Shown here piece after piece: positions 44,176 through 51,167 of a DNA stretch of 64,000 bases. Source of the stretch: a virus; the IMG/VR virus record IMGVR_UViG_3300045971_000354, positions 1 through 64,000 of that record; one strand, 5' to 3'. Numbering within the stretch: position 1 is the first letter of the stretch; every line of letters begins with the position of its first letter. A program made the translations under genes and the position numbers. A model generated the notes under the pieces. That model ran no database searches. It was not told the origin of the DNA and worked only from the letters and a program-made list of their open reading frames with translations.

Positions 44176-44837
44176 ATCATCATACCAAGAAACTTGCTTT
44201 CTACTTTGTAGCTTTCTGCTGCAACTTTTGGCTGTAGTAATGCAGCAGTTTTCTTTCCGCCGGGAACTACTTTTGCATTTGCTAATTTATTTGCAGGCGC
44301 TGCGGCAGGTACTGCTGTTGGAAGTTGACCTTGCATATTTGGAGTAACTGCTCCAGGAGTAGTAAATGATTTAGGCGATGCAGCAACTCCTGCTGGAGCA
44401 GGTTTTGGTACTGCTTGCTGCGCAGCAGATTGTTGACTCTTAGAAATTGCAGATACTTGAGCAGTTAGTGCAGCAATCTTAGTCTGTAACGATTGCATCT
44501 GACCTGTAAGTTTCGGAATAGCGTTATTTGTTTGCGGTGCTGCTGGAGCAGATTGTGCGGCCGGAGCAGCAGGTTGTGGTGCTGTTTGTTGTGTTGCTTG
44601 TGGAGTTCCTGCAACTGGTTTAGCTACAGCCGGTGATAATGCCTGTTGCCCACCAACAAAATTCTGTCCACTTTGAAAACCAGATTTAGCAGCGTTCCAT
44701 ACACCTTTAGCAGCGCCTGCAACTCCACCTACTGCATTTGCAGTTTTTCCTAAAGCAGATCCTACTCCTCTTACTGCATCGCTTGCAGTAAGTTCATCTA
44801 TCTGAGTACGATCTTCTAAAATCTGATTAATCTTCAT
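44172..44837 (-). CDS. Ala/Pro/Gln-rich protein, 221 aa, unknown function
   Basis: It starts MKINQILEDRTQIDELTASDAV with AAAGGAATAG upstream. The first 70 residues are a Gly/Ala-rich small-residue helix region (GSALGKTANAVGGVAGAAKGV). The middle is low-complexity Pro/Ala/Gln (TPQATQQTAPQPAAPAAQ), followed by a short coiled coil (QMQSLQTKIAALTAQVSAI) and another Ala/Pro-rich tail. The overall look is that of a flexible internal virion or scaffold protein, but I do not recognise a family. It has its own late-promoter motif 27 nt upstream and converges on the gp26/51 gene. Confidence 0.65.
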   Translation of the reverse strand: MKINQILEDRTQIDELTASDAVRGVGSALGKTANAVGGVAGAAKGVWNAAKSGFQSGQNFVGGQQALSPAVAKPVAGTPQATQQTAPQPAAPAAQSAPAAPQTNNAIPKLTGQMQSLQTKIAALTAQVSAISKSQQSAAQQAVPKPAPAGVAASPKSFTTPGAVTPNMQGQLPTAVPAAAPANKLANAKVVPGGKKTAALLQPKVAAESYKVESKFLGMMI

Positions 44838-44864
44838 TTTATTCTATTCCTTTAAGGATAATTC

Positions 44865-44872
44865 TATTTATG
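44865..44872 (-). promoter_or_regulatory. Candidate late promoter (CATAAATA)
   Basis: CATAAATA on the minus strand, 27 nt before the ATG of the 221-aa gene, leaving room for the AAAGGA site. Confidence 0.5.
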
Positions 44873-44877
44873 TCATT

Positions 44878-45410
44878 TGTGAGTAAGTATTATAATGAGC
44901 TTACGCTCATTAGCTTCTTCAGCTAACGCTTCGAAGCAATTTTTAAGAAACACATTAAATTGTTTTCTGCGAAGCAGTGAATTAAGTATTATCTAGATGC
45001 AATGGTCACACTTTGCCCTGCCGGGCAAAGGAAAACTGGGCATTATCTGAGTGCTTTACAGTCACTAGCGTTAGAACTACTGTGCTACTACACAACGTAA
45101 GCGGTCATCCGGTACTTACTCGTTCAGTCTTTATACGACGGCAATTTACAAATATACGCTAATCATATTCGTAAATCCGGGAACCACTGTTCCCTCCTTG
45201 GGCTTTTAAAATTTATTTTCAAACAATCAAACCGCAAGCATTTTACGATCTTCGTCCTGTGAAGGATAGTGATTGAGTGCTTCTTGCAGCGAGAAGTCTT
45301 CGGAATCCAGTCGCCCGAGGCGCTGGTTACATGTGTACGCCACCCGATATATGCCGGTGGTAGCTTTAATTCTGCTTGTATTACTGGTGGTACGGTGTTA
45401 CTGGTGGTGC
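44878..45410. other. Structured intergenic region without a recognisable gene
   Basis: This 533-bp stretch is the only long gap in the window. It holds a run of inverted repeats: TAATGAGC-TTAC-GCTCATTA (44893-44912), TTAGCT/AGCTAA (44910-44926), the palindrome GCTTCGAAGC (44928-44937), CTGC/GCAG (44967-44977), CTTTGCCC-TGCC-GGGCAAAG (45011-45030), and GGGAAC-CACT-GTTCCC (45179-45194). The part near 45240-45410 is richer in G+C than its surroundings. On the minus strand a 57-codon frame without stop (45397-45227) ends RKMLAV, and a strong AAGGAGG near 45200 precedes a 12-codon frame. I found no tRNA, tmRNA or group I intron core. A structured RNA or decayed insertion is possible. Confidence 0.45.
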
Positions 45411-45839
45411 CTAGGATTTTTTGATTATGTGTGAGCCATGTACACGGACTTGTATATGTCCGTTATAATAGTCGTTTGATTCTAATACTTTGCGGTCGAA
45501 TTGTTCGCGGGCCTCAATGTACGATGTTTCTGATTTTGAGTTACAATAGTGAAGTATTTCACGGGTGAAGTTTTGAATGCCTAATGCTTCTATGTCTTTT
45601 GTAAGATTTGGGCTTGAACCCCAATACTCTTTCCAATCTGAGTCTATTTTGCTTCTGATTTTCTTTTTCTTTTTTGTGCCGTTCTTTAACGTTACCGTCT
45701 TGTAGGTCGTTTTACTAAATTTACTTAATTTTTTTCCAATATATTTTCTGCCGGACGGAACACATGTGATAATATATACAAATCCCACACATTCGTCCGG
45801 CAGTTCTTCTACCAAATGTCCTTGATAGGTCCAAGACAC
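45411..45839 (-). CDS. GIY-YIG family endonuclease-like protein, 142 aa
   Basis: The N-terminus has the GIY-YIG core in the form GFVYIIT (19-25) and KYIGKK (32-37), with a Lys-rich insert (KNGTKKKKKIRSK), then DWKEYWGSS, FTREILHYCNSKSE, and EAREQFDRKVLESNDYYN. This exact type, about 130-145 aa, is common in T4-like phages of aquatic bacteria and is usually found as a stable resident and not as an intron gene. The start codon is GTG (MSWTYQGHLV), 3 nt after the stop of the 64-aa gene, with a weak AAGG upstream. Role unknown: a nuclease acting on host or phage DNA, or a homing enzyme. Confidence 0.85.
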   Translation of the reverse strand: MSWTYQGHLVEELPDECVGFVYIITCVPSGRKYIGKKLSKFSKTTYKTVTLKNGTKKKKKIRSKIDSDWKEYWGSSPNLTKDIEALGIQNFTREILHYCNSKSETSYIEAREQFDRKVLESNDYYNGHIQVRVHGSHIIKKS

Positions 45840-45842
45840 AGA

Positions 45843-46037
45843 TTAAGCAGCCTTAGCTTCTTTACGTGCGTTTTTTTCAGCAGTAATTTCATTACGGCGA
45901 GTCTTAACTAGTTTGCTTAATTCTGCAAGTGCCTTACGTGCGCGTGTACCTGCTGCACTGTTACCTGCTGTGAATTTTGTATCTTCAGCGATAAATGCTG
46001 CTAATGCTTCGTTAATCTGGTTTGTTGTTGTGTTCAT
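45843..46037 (-). CDS. Small Hc1/histone-H1-like basic protein, 64 aa
   Basis: It starts MNTTTNQINEALAAFIAEDTK. The segment TAGNSAAGTRARKALAELSKLV followed by TRRNEITAEKNARKEAKAA matches the pattern GN-AA-R-R-(x)n-V-x-x-x-R-x-E of Hc1-type histone-like proteins (quoted here in pieces). It is Lys/Arg/Ala-rich and probably a helical hairpin that binds DNA or RNA. The start lies inside the end of the 97-aa gene (26-nt overlap). It could compact phage DNA or act on the host nucleoid. The family match is from memory of the pattern, not a search. Confidence 0.7.
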   Translation of the reverse strand: MNTTTNQINEALAAFIAEDTKFTAGNSAAGTRARKALAELSKLVKTRRNEITAEKNARKEAKAA

Positions 46038-46305
46038 TATAATCCTTGTTAAATTTTATTTTTCTATACTCTGCTGCATCTGGATGTGCAGCTAACCACT
46101 CTTTCTGTCTTTCATGTCGCCTTTCTTGCGCAACATCTGCCATTTCGCGTAATGCTAATCGCATCTCTCTAATTACTCCGCGAAGTGCTGCGGTTCTAAC
46201 TGCACTTTGCTTTTCTAAGAAATCTTCATGCATTGGATAATACTTTGTTAACGCATCAATAAACCTAGAATGTGCTTCTGTATACTTGTTTATCAGTTCG
46301 CTCAT
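46012..46305 (-). CDS. Conserved small helical protein, 97 aa, unknown function
   Basis: It starts MSELINKYTEAHSRFIDALTK with its ATG overlapping the gp46 stop (ATGA), indicating translational coupling. It is almost entirely helical and charged, with REMRLALREMADVAQERRHERQKEWLAAHP in the middle (the family resemblance to small phage proteins next to gp46 is positional only). No catalytic motif is visible. I do not recognise a function. Confidence 0.65.
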   Translation of the reverse strand: MSELINKYTEAHSRFIDALTKYYPMHEDFLEKQSAVRTAALRGVIREMRLALREMADVAQERRHERQKEWLAAHPDAAEYRKIKFNKDYNEHNNKPD

Positions 46306-48086
46306 GGTGCCTCGACATATTCTGGGTTTGTATCATAACTTGTGTATCCGTTTTCCTTAACTACCCTTAACACATTATTAACCCGGCCGATAAGTTCGTC
46401 TTTGTGCGAGATTAAGAAAATATTTTTATTTCGGTCACGCGCCATTTTCTTAAGAACTCCTAACCCTGCTTCGACTCCTGCTGCATCCATCCCTGCATCG
46501 ATAAGTTCGTCGACAAATAATAAGTTAATATGTTGATACAAGTTTTCCCATACATCTCGGAATGCAAAACTTAATGATAAAATAAGTCGATTTCGTTCAC
46601 CACGTGACAAATTATCAAAGTCTAGTTCTTGTCCAAGCTGTGTAATTTCTACATTAAGATCATTCAAAAACACAACTTTATGAGGTAATCCCATTTTGTC
46701 AATATAGTAACTTAACCGTTTATTCAGGTAGCTCAAGTTTTGATCAATAATCTTCTTACGAATGAAACTGTCTTTGTTAGTAAGCAACTTGTGTAATAAT
46801 TCTTGATGATCTTTCAATTTAGCTAATGCGTTAACTTCGTCCCAAACAATTACTTGAAGTGCTTCTTTTTTCAGATCTTCGATCTGTTCGTCGTAGGGGT
46901 TATATTCATTATACTTGTCTTCTAAACTTTTTTCAAGCCCCGCAAGATTATTTTTATGGCCTAACGCTTCTGCTTCTGTTTCGTAAAATGATGCAGATGG
47001 TTTTGGTATCTCACTAATTTCGGCAAGGCCGGTTAAAATTAAATCGAGATCGTTTTTAATTTTAAGACCATACACTGTGCTCTCATCAAAATCTTTCTTC
47101 GCCTTTGCAAGCATGTCAGTATGCTTGTGGTCGTGTAAATCTTGTTCGCAAGAAGGACACTTATGATCTGCAAGTGTTGCAATTTCTCTGCCATATCTCG
47201 CAATAGATTTTTCGGCCTGTCCGACTGCTGACTCTAATGTTGCTTTTTGTTTATTAAGATCTCGTATCGACGCATTATTTGCATTCCACTCTTTTAATGC
47301 AATATGACTTTCGAGCTCGGCGTTAATATCAACAGACTCTAGTTGCATAATAGCTTTTCCGAGTTTTTCTAAATCTTGGTCTTTCTTGTGTTCCCAGGCA
47401 GAACTTTTAATAGATAAACTGTTTATTGCCTTTTGCACATTTTCATTTGCTATCTTGATACCGTCGATTTTATAAGTTTCGGCTTGTATCTGATCTTTGA
47501 TATCCTTCATTGCTGTCTTTAGTGCTTCGGCTTTTAGACTTAGTGCAGTAATTCCAAGCAACTGCTCGATAATTTCGCGTTGATCTGCTGCTTTCAATGA
47601 AAGAAACGGCTCCGTGTATGTGTTTAGTGCAACTAAATGCTTAAACATCATATGACTCATTCCGAGTAATGATTCGATATACTTTTGTGTTTCTCGGCTG
47701 TCGCCCTGTGCATCATCGTCTTCTGCTTTCTGTTCTTCTTCGTTTATAAAGATTTTAAGAATATTAGGCTTACGACCACGCTGAATACGATAGTTAATTC
47801 CGTTGACAGAAAACTCAACAGTAACTACCATAGCCTTACCGTTCGTTTTGTTTATTAAGTTTTCTTTTTTAATGTTAGTAAGAGCCTGACCATATAGACC
47901 GTAGCTTAATGCATTAATCATCGTAGTCTTACCAGTACCATTTCGACTACCGCTATCGTCACCGCCTAAGTCGAGATTTTCGCCTAGCACTAATGTTAAG
48001 TGCTCTTTGTCAAAATCTACTGCTTGTGTTTGATTTCCGATCGATAAGAAATTCTTAACGGTGATATTTTTAATGTGAAATGCCAT
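46302..48086 (-). CDS. gp46: Recombination nuclease ATPase subunit gp46 (SbcC/Rad50-like)
   Basis: ATPase arm of the gp46/gp47 nuclease that resects DNA ends for recombination-dependent replication and helps break down host DNA. Walker A GSRNGTGKTT (residues 47-55), two coiled-coil arms meeting at a zinc hook CPSC (Cys310, Cys313), ABC signature LSRGE (493-497), Walker B LLFVDE (522-527), and switch His in LISHKDE (561). At 594 aa it is close to T4 gp46 (560 aa). It starts 1 nt after the gp47 stop and overlaps the next gene by 4 nt. Confidence 0.96.
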   Translation of the reverse strand: MAFHIKNITVKNFLSIGNQTQAVDFDKEHLTLVLGENLDLGGDDSGSRNGTGKTTMINALSYGLYGQALTNIKKENLINKTNGKAMVVTVEFSVNGINYRIQRGRKPNILKIFINEEEQKAEDDDAQGDSRETQKYIESLLGMSHMMFKHLVALNTYTEPFLSLKAADQREIIEQLLGITALSLKAEALKTAMKDIKDQIQAETYKIDGIKIANENVQKAINSLSIKSSAWEHKKDQDLEKLGKAIMQLESVDINAELESHIALKEWNANNASIRDLNKQKATLESAVGQAEKSIARYGREIATLADHKCPSCEQDLHDHKHTDMLAKAKKDFDESTVYGLKIKNDLDLILTGLAEISEIPKPSASFYETEAEALGHKNNLAGLEKSLEDKYNEYNPYDEQIEDLKKEALQVIVWDEVNALAKLKDHQELLHKLLTNKDSFIRKKIIDQNLSYLNKRLSYYIDKMGLPHKVVFLNDLNVEITQLGQELDFDNLSRGERNRLILSLSFAFRDVWENLYQHINLLFVDELIDAGMDAAGVEAGLGVLKKMARDRNKNIFLISHKDELIGRVNNVLRVVKENGYTSYDTNPEYVEAP

Positions 48087-48087
48087 G

Positions 48088-49101
48088 TTATAGATTGTTG
48101 TAAATGTCTAGGAGCAATGCTTTATCAAACGTATCCGAATCGAGATTAACTAGCTGTTCAGTTACAATCTGATCAACACTTTCAAATTCTGCATCTACTG
48201 CTTCGTCTGCGGAAGTTTCTAAACTTGCTTTTTCTTGTATTAAACTAATTTCGCGAATATCGTATGTGTCGACAAATGTTTCTTTGATAAAGTTTGCTTC
48301 CTCATACGAAATATCTACATCCAAATGCACTTTCAAATACATTTTTGATTTCATAATGCTATCAGTTTCATCAATTAGCTTGCTTAAATTTAGAGTTCTA
48401 AACTTTGGAGCATCTGGCCATGCTTTGTATTCGGGCTTTCCGTCCCAATCCATTATCATCATGCCTCGGGAATCGTCCCATGTATCTGCAAAGTTATGTG
48501 GGAATGCGTTTCCGATATACACAATTTTATCACGCTGTTGTCGCTTATGGAAGTGTCCGCTGAAAACATAGTCTTGATGTTTGAAATGATTTGCTTGAAG
48601 TTCACCGTTATCGGGCATCTGTACCATTGCATTCATATGAAATAGTGGTAGTTCAAAGTGGCCGAACATATATTTGCTCTTTACTTTAGAAATCCCTTTC
48701 CATTCTTCGCCGACTAACCACGGAACTAACGTTACATTCCCGATAGTTGTAACTTTTTCAACAACAGTTACACCTGGAATATGCCTGCCAAATGATGAAC
48801 TGTGAATATCGCGCTTGTCTTTATAGAACAGATCGTGATTTCCTGGAAACCAAAAGAACTGTTCGAATGCTGCGCCTAGTTTTTCTAGACACCGCATACT
48901 TGTGTCTAGTGTAATTAAGTTGATTGAATTTCGATTATGATGCCAGTCTCCTAGGAAGATGCAAGTTTCACAACCACTGGCCTTTGCTTCCTGGATAAAC
49001 CAATCTACAAAATCTTCACAATCTTTGTTGTGTGTTGACGAATTTGATTTCAACCCAAAGTGAATATCTGTAAAACACGCAACCCGCTTGAATAATTCCA
49101 T
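48088..49101 (-). CDS. gp47: Recombination nuclease subunit gp47 (SbcD/Mre11-like)
   Basis: Metallophosphoesterase partner of gp46. Motifs in order: TDIHFG (Asp12, His14), GDWHH (Asp52, His54), GNHD (87-90), GHFE (147), and SGHFHKRQ (181-188), giving the two-metal active site. At 337 aa it is the normal length of the family. The C-terminal part (KVHLDVDISYEEANFIKETF and an acidic tail) would bind gp46. Its ribosome-binding site AGGAG lies in the arm of a 9-bp inverted repeat just upstream, so expression may be controlled at translation. Confidence 0.96.
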   Translation of the reverse strand: MELFKRVACFTDIHFGLKSNSSTHNKDCEDFVDWFIQEAKASGCETCIFLGDWHHNRNSINLITLDTSMRCLEKLGAAFEQFFWFPGNHDLFYKDKRDIHSSSFGRHIPGVTVVEKVTTIGNVTLVPWLVGEEWKGISKVKSKYMFGHFELPLFHMNAMVQMPDNGELQANHFKHQDYVFSGHFHKRQQRDKIVYIGNAFPHNFADTWDDSRGMMIMDWDGKPEYKAWPDAPKFRTLNLSKLIDETDSIMKSKMYLKVHLDVDISYEEANFIKETFVDTYDIREISLIQEKASLETSADEAVDAEFESVDQIVTEQLVNLDSDTFDKALLLDIYNNL

Positions 49102-49110
49102 TTAATAGTT

Positions 49111-49142
49111 CTCCTAACTATAGTATACACGACAGTTAGGAG
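49111..49142 (-). promoter_or_regulatory. Inverted repeat sequestering the gp47 ribosome-binding site
   Basis: CTCCTAACT (49111-49119) and AGTTAGGAG (49134-49142) form a perfect 9-bp stem with a 14-base loop. In gp47 mRNA the arm nearer the start codon contains the AGGAG 9 nt before the ATG. The loop encodes TATACTAT on the minus strand, a possible -10 element, so the repeat could instead be an operator. Confidence 0.6.
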
Positions 49143-49147
49143 TTAAA

Positions 49148-50062
49148 TCAAGAGACTTCTTCGCCATCTTCAATAGGATCTTCTTCCGACTTAGGCATCC
49201 GCATTTTTTTGTATAACTCTGCTTGCCGTGCAATTTCTTCTGCAAATATTTGGCTACTCTGTCTTGTTAAACTCGGAGTTAACCCATTTTCTTCAAGTAA
49301 GTCGTCGCGAATATTTTGCATCTTCTTTTCGAGATTTAAAATACGAGTAAAAGAATTAGTTACGGCTGCGGTGTAATAGGCAAACGGGTTTTCTGATTTT
49401 GATTCGTCGAATTGTAAACCAATTTGGCTTAATTGTAAGATTGCTTGTCCTCGCATCTCTTCGATATAGGTATACCCACGCCAGTTAGACCGTTGTGCAT
49501 ATCGTTCACTTAATTTAATATACATCTTTCCGAGGTTTTCTGTAATTCGACCGTGGTCTTTACAAAATTTTCCAGTATGTACATCCCCTTTCCAATGACT
49601 CTTACCTACACAAATTAGTTCGTCTTTTTCGTTAAATTTCCAATGCTGATATGGAGGAAAGTTTACTTTTTCATGTGCATCTGCTGTGGTTTTGGTTGTT
49701 TTCTTTCGCCCGGGTGCAAGCGGAATATGATCAAATGTCATAACCCTAATAACTAAATCTAACTTTAATATAGTGTTAAAATCTGGAGTGACTTCGATTA
49801 GTCTCACTTTTTTATCACCTGCAACTCTTGCGGCATTAAAAATTGCTAACCCTATTCTTTTAGCACGGATTCGTTGGGCATCTACTAATGTAACATCATT
49901 TATCTTATCTTTATTTGATACAATAAGATCGTGCTGTGCATAATCTGGGCTAGTATAACTACTAAAACTTACTTTGCTTCTATGAATCTCTGCTAACAAA
50001 TCTTTATTGTTCAGGTATTTTTGTTTTCTACCTGAAGGTTGTATTATAACACTATTGGGCAT
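49148..50062 (-). CDS. gp55: Late sigma factor gp55, marine-type long form
   Basis: Directs RNA polymerase to TATAAATA-type late promoters. The T4-like pieces are KYLNNKDLLAEIHRSK (15-30) and RSNWRGYTYIEEMRGQAILQ with IGLQFDESKSENPFAYYTAA (191-233), the sigma region-2 equivalent. Between them is an insertion of about 120-130 residues not in T4 gp55 (185 aa), containing PLAPGRKKTTKTTADAHEKV and FPPYQHWKFNEKDEL; I recognise it from T4-like cyanophages and relatives. The tail ends acidic (EDPIEDGEEVS), plausibly the clamp-binding end. It heads the minus-strand recombination cluster and has both a sigma-70-like -10 and a late-promoter motif upstream. Confidence 0.93.
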   Translation of the reverse strand: MPNSVIIQPSGRKQKYLNNKDLLAEIHRSKVSFSSYTSPDYAQHDLIVSNKDKINDVTLVDAQRIRAKRIGLAIFNAARVAGDKKVRLIEVTPDFNTILKLDLVIRVMTFDHIPLAPGRKKTTKTTADAHEKVNFPPYQHWKFNEKDELICVGKSHWKGDVHTGKFCKDHGRITENLGKMYIKLSERYAQRSNWRGYTYIEEMRGQAILQLSQIGLQFDESKSENPFAYYTAAVTNSFTRILNLEKKMQNIRDDLLEENGLTPSLTRQSSQIFAEEIARQAELYKKMRMPKSEEDPIEDGEEVS

Positions 50063-50083
50063 CTAGGCACCCTCCTTTTATAT

Positions 50084-50113
50084 ATTATAACATCTTTGGT
50101 TATACAACTGCAA
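50084..50113 (-). promoter_or_regulatory. Candidate sigma-70-type promoter for gp55
   Basis: On the minus strand TTGCAG, an 18-nt spacer, then a perfect TATAAT (50084-50089), ending 22 nt before the gp55 start with AGGAGG between. The -35 matches the consensus poorly (3 of 6). Would give expression before late genes are on. Confidence 0.45.
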
Positions 50114-50137
50114 CCGAAAGCTATAATAGTAGCACTT

Positions 50138-50145
50138 TATTTATC
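50138..50145 (-). promoter_or_regulatory. Candidate late promoter upstream of gp55 (GATAAATA)
   Basis: GATAAATA on the minus strand, 75 nt before the gp55 ATG; it would let gp55 support its own late transcription. Confidence 0.4.
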
Positions 50146-50147
50146 AG

Positions 50148-50155
50148 GTTAAATA
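50148..50155 (+). promoter_or_regulatory. Candidate late promoter for the baseplate operon (GTTAAATA)
   Basis: GTTAAATA on the plus strand, 17 nt before the gp48-like ATG, with TAGGAG between. The implied leader is about 12 nt, as for the endolysin. Confidence 0.4.
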
Positions 50156-50172
50156 AGGTATAGGAGAACGAT

Positions 50173-50871
50173 ATGGGATTATTAGATACAATAGTTGGTA
50201 GAGTAACGTCTGCATTTAGTGGGACACAGACACCGACATCTGCAAAATTTACAGGATCCGCTGTTGATCTCCGTGCGAAACTTAGAGTGCCAGATATGTA
50301 TTTGCTATCTAATACTCCTTCAGCTGGCCCAAACAATATTTTACAAAAAAACGGAGGCATTCTTTTTCCGTATACTCCTACGATTAGTATAGATAACAGG
50401 GCAGATTACGGCACATCGTCGCCACTTCATTCTAATTTTGCATTTTACTTTTTTAAAAATGCAAGTGTTGGTCCTATCACAGTTAACGCTAAATTTACTG
50501 TTCAAAACGAATTCGATGGTGCAGTTTTGCTAGGAGTAATACACCTGCTTAGGAGTTTAACAAAAATGAGATGGGGCGATGAACCTAATGCTGGATCTCC
50601 GCCTCCTATTTGTAGACTTGATGCATACGGAGATTTTATGTTAAGTAATGTTCCTGTTGCACTTACTGGATGGCGTCATGAGTTACCCGATAGTGTAGAT
50701 TATATTACAGTTGGCCGCCCGGGTAGTCCAACGCTTTATGGCCATAGTATGGTCCCGTCACTTAGCACATTGTCATTAACTTTTAATGTAATGTATAGCA
50801 GACAAGAAATGGGGAATTATAGAGTCGATAACTGGTTATCAGGCGATAGTAAAGGGAAAGGGTATCTATAA
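50173..50871 (+). CDS. gp48: Baseplate tail-tube-associated protein, gp48/gp54-like, 232 aa
   Basis: Likely caps the central hub and starts tail-tube polymerisation. It has FPYTPTISIDNRADYGTSSP (about 65-85), TVNAKFTVQNEFDGAVLLGVI with HLLRSLTKMRWG, then PPPICRLDAYGDFMLSNVPV and RHELPDSVDYI. These elements are shared by gp48 and gp54 of T4, which are related to the tube protein fold. I choose gp48 because in aquatic T4-like phages the gene before gp53 is normally that one, but gp54 cannot be excluded. It opens the plus-strand baseplate operon and overlaps gp53 by 1 nt (TAATG). Confidence 0.78.
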   Translation: MGLLDTIVGRVTSAFSGTQTPTSAKFTGSAVDLRAKLRVPDMYLLSNTPSAGPNNILQKNGGILFPYTPTISIDNRADYGTSSPLHSNFAFYFFKNASVGPITVNAKFTVQNEFDGAVLLGVIHLLRSLTKMRWGDEPNAGSPPPICRLDAYGDFMLSNVPVALTGWRHELPDSVDYITVGRPGSPTLYGHSMVPSLSTLSLTFNVMYSRQEMGNYRVDNWLSGDSKGKGYL

Positions 50872-51167
50872 TGAGTGACTATAGTAGAACAAGTCCGTAC
50901 TTCTCGACACCAGTAGTAAACGGATATTTAGATATATTAAATTTTAAAGATATTCCTTCAGTTGCAGATGATGTTCAATTTACTATTACAAGTTTTTATA
51001 CACATCGCCCTGACCTGTTAGCAAACGATTTATATAATGATCCTCAATTATGGTGGGTGTTTGCTGTAAGGAACAAAGATGTTATTCGAGATCCTGTATT
51101 TGATATGATTCCGGGACAAACAATTTTTTTACCTAAGCTTGCAACTATAAAAGGAGCATTAGGATAA
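50871..51167 (+). CDS. gp53: Baseplate wedge protein gp53, 98 aa
   Basis: Clamps wedges together around the hub. The sequence DLLANDLYNDPQLWWVFAVRN followed by IRDPVFDMIPGQTIFLPKLA is the gp53/LysM-like signature (residues about 52-92). The protein is half the length of T4 gp53 (196 aa), retaining the LysM-like part and a short N-terminal arm (PYFSTPVVNGYLDIL). Overlaps its neighbours by 1 nt on both sides, so it is translated as part of the baseplate operon. Confidence 0.85.
   Translation: MSDYSRTSPYFSTPVVNGYLDILNFKDIPSVADDVQFTITSFYTHRPDLLANDLYNDPQLWWVFAVRNKDVIRDPVFDMIPGQTIFLPKLATIKGALG

Noticed and set aside
44126-44347. Plus-strand 73-codon frame after the gp51-like segment
   Set aside because: It is antisense to the 221-aa gene, Leu-rich from complementing Gln/Ala codons, and lacks a ribosome-binding site.
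44878-45410. tRNA, tmRNA or group I intron in the structured gap
   Set aside because: No cloverleaf, no tmRNA tag ending in ALAA and no group I P7 core could be found by eye on either strand.
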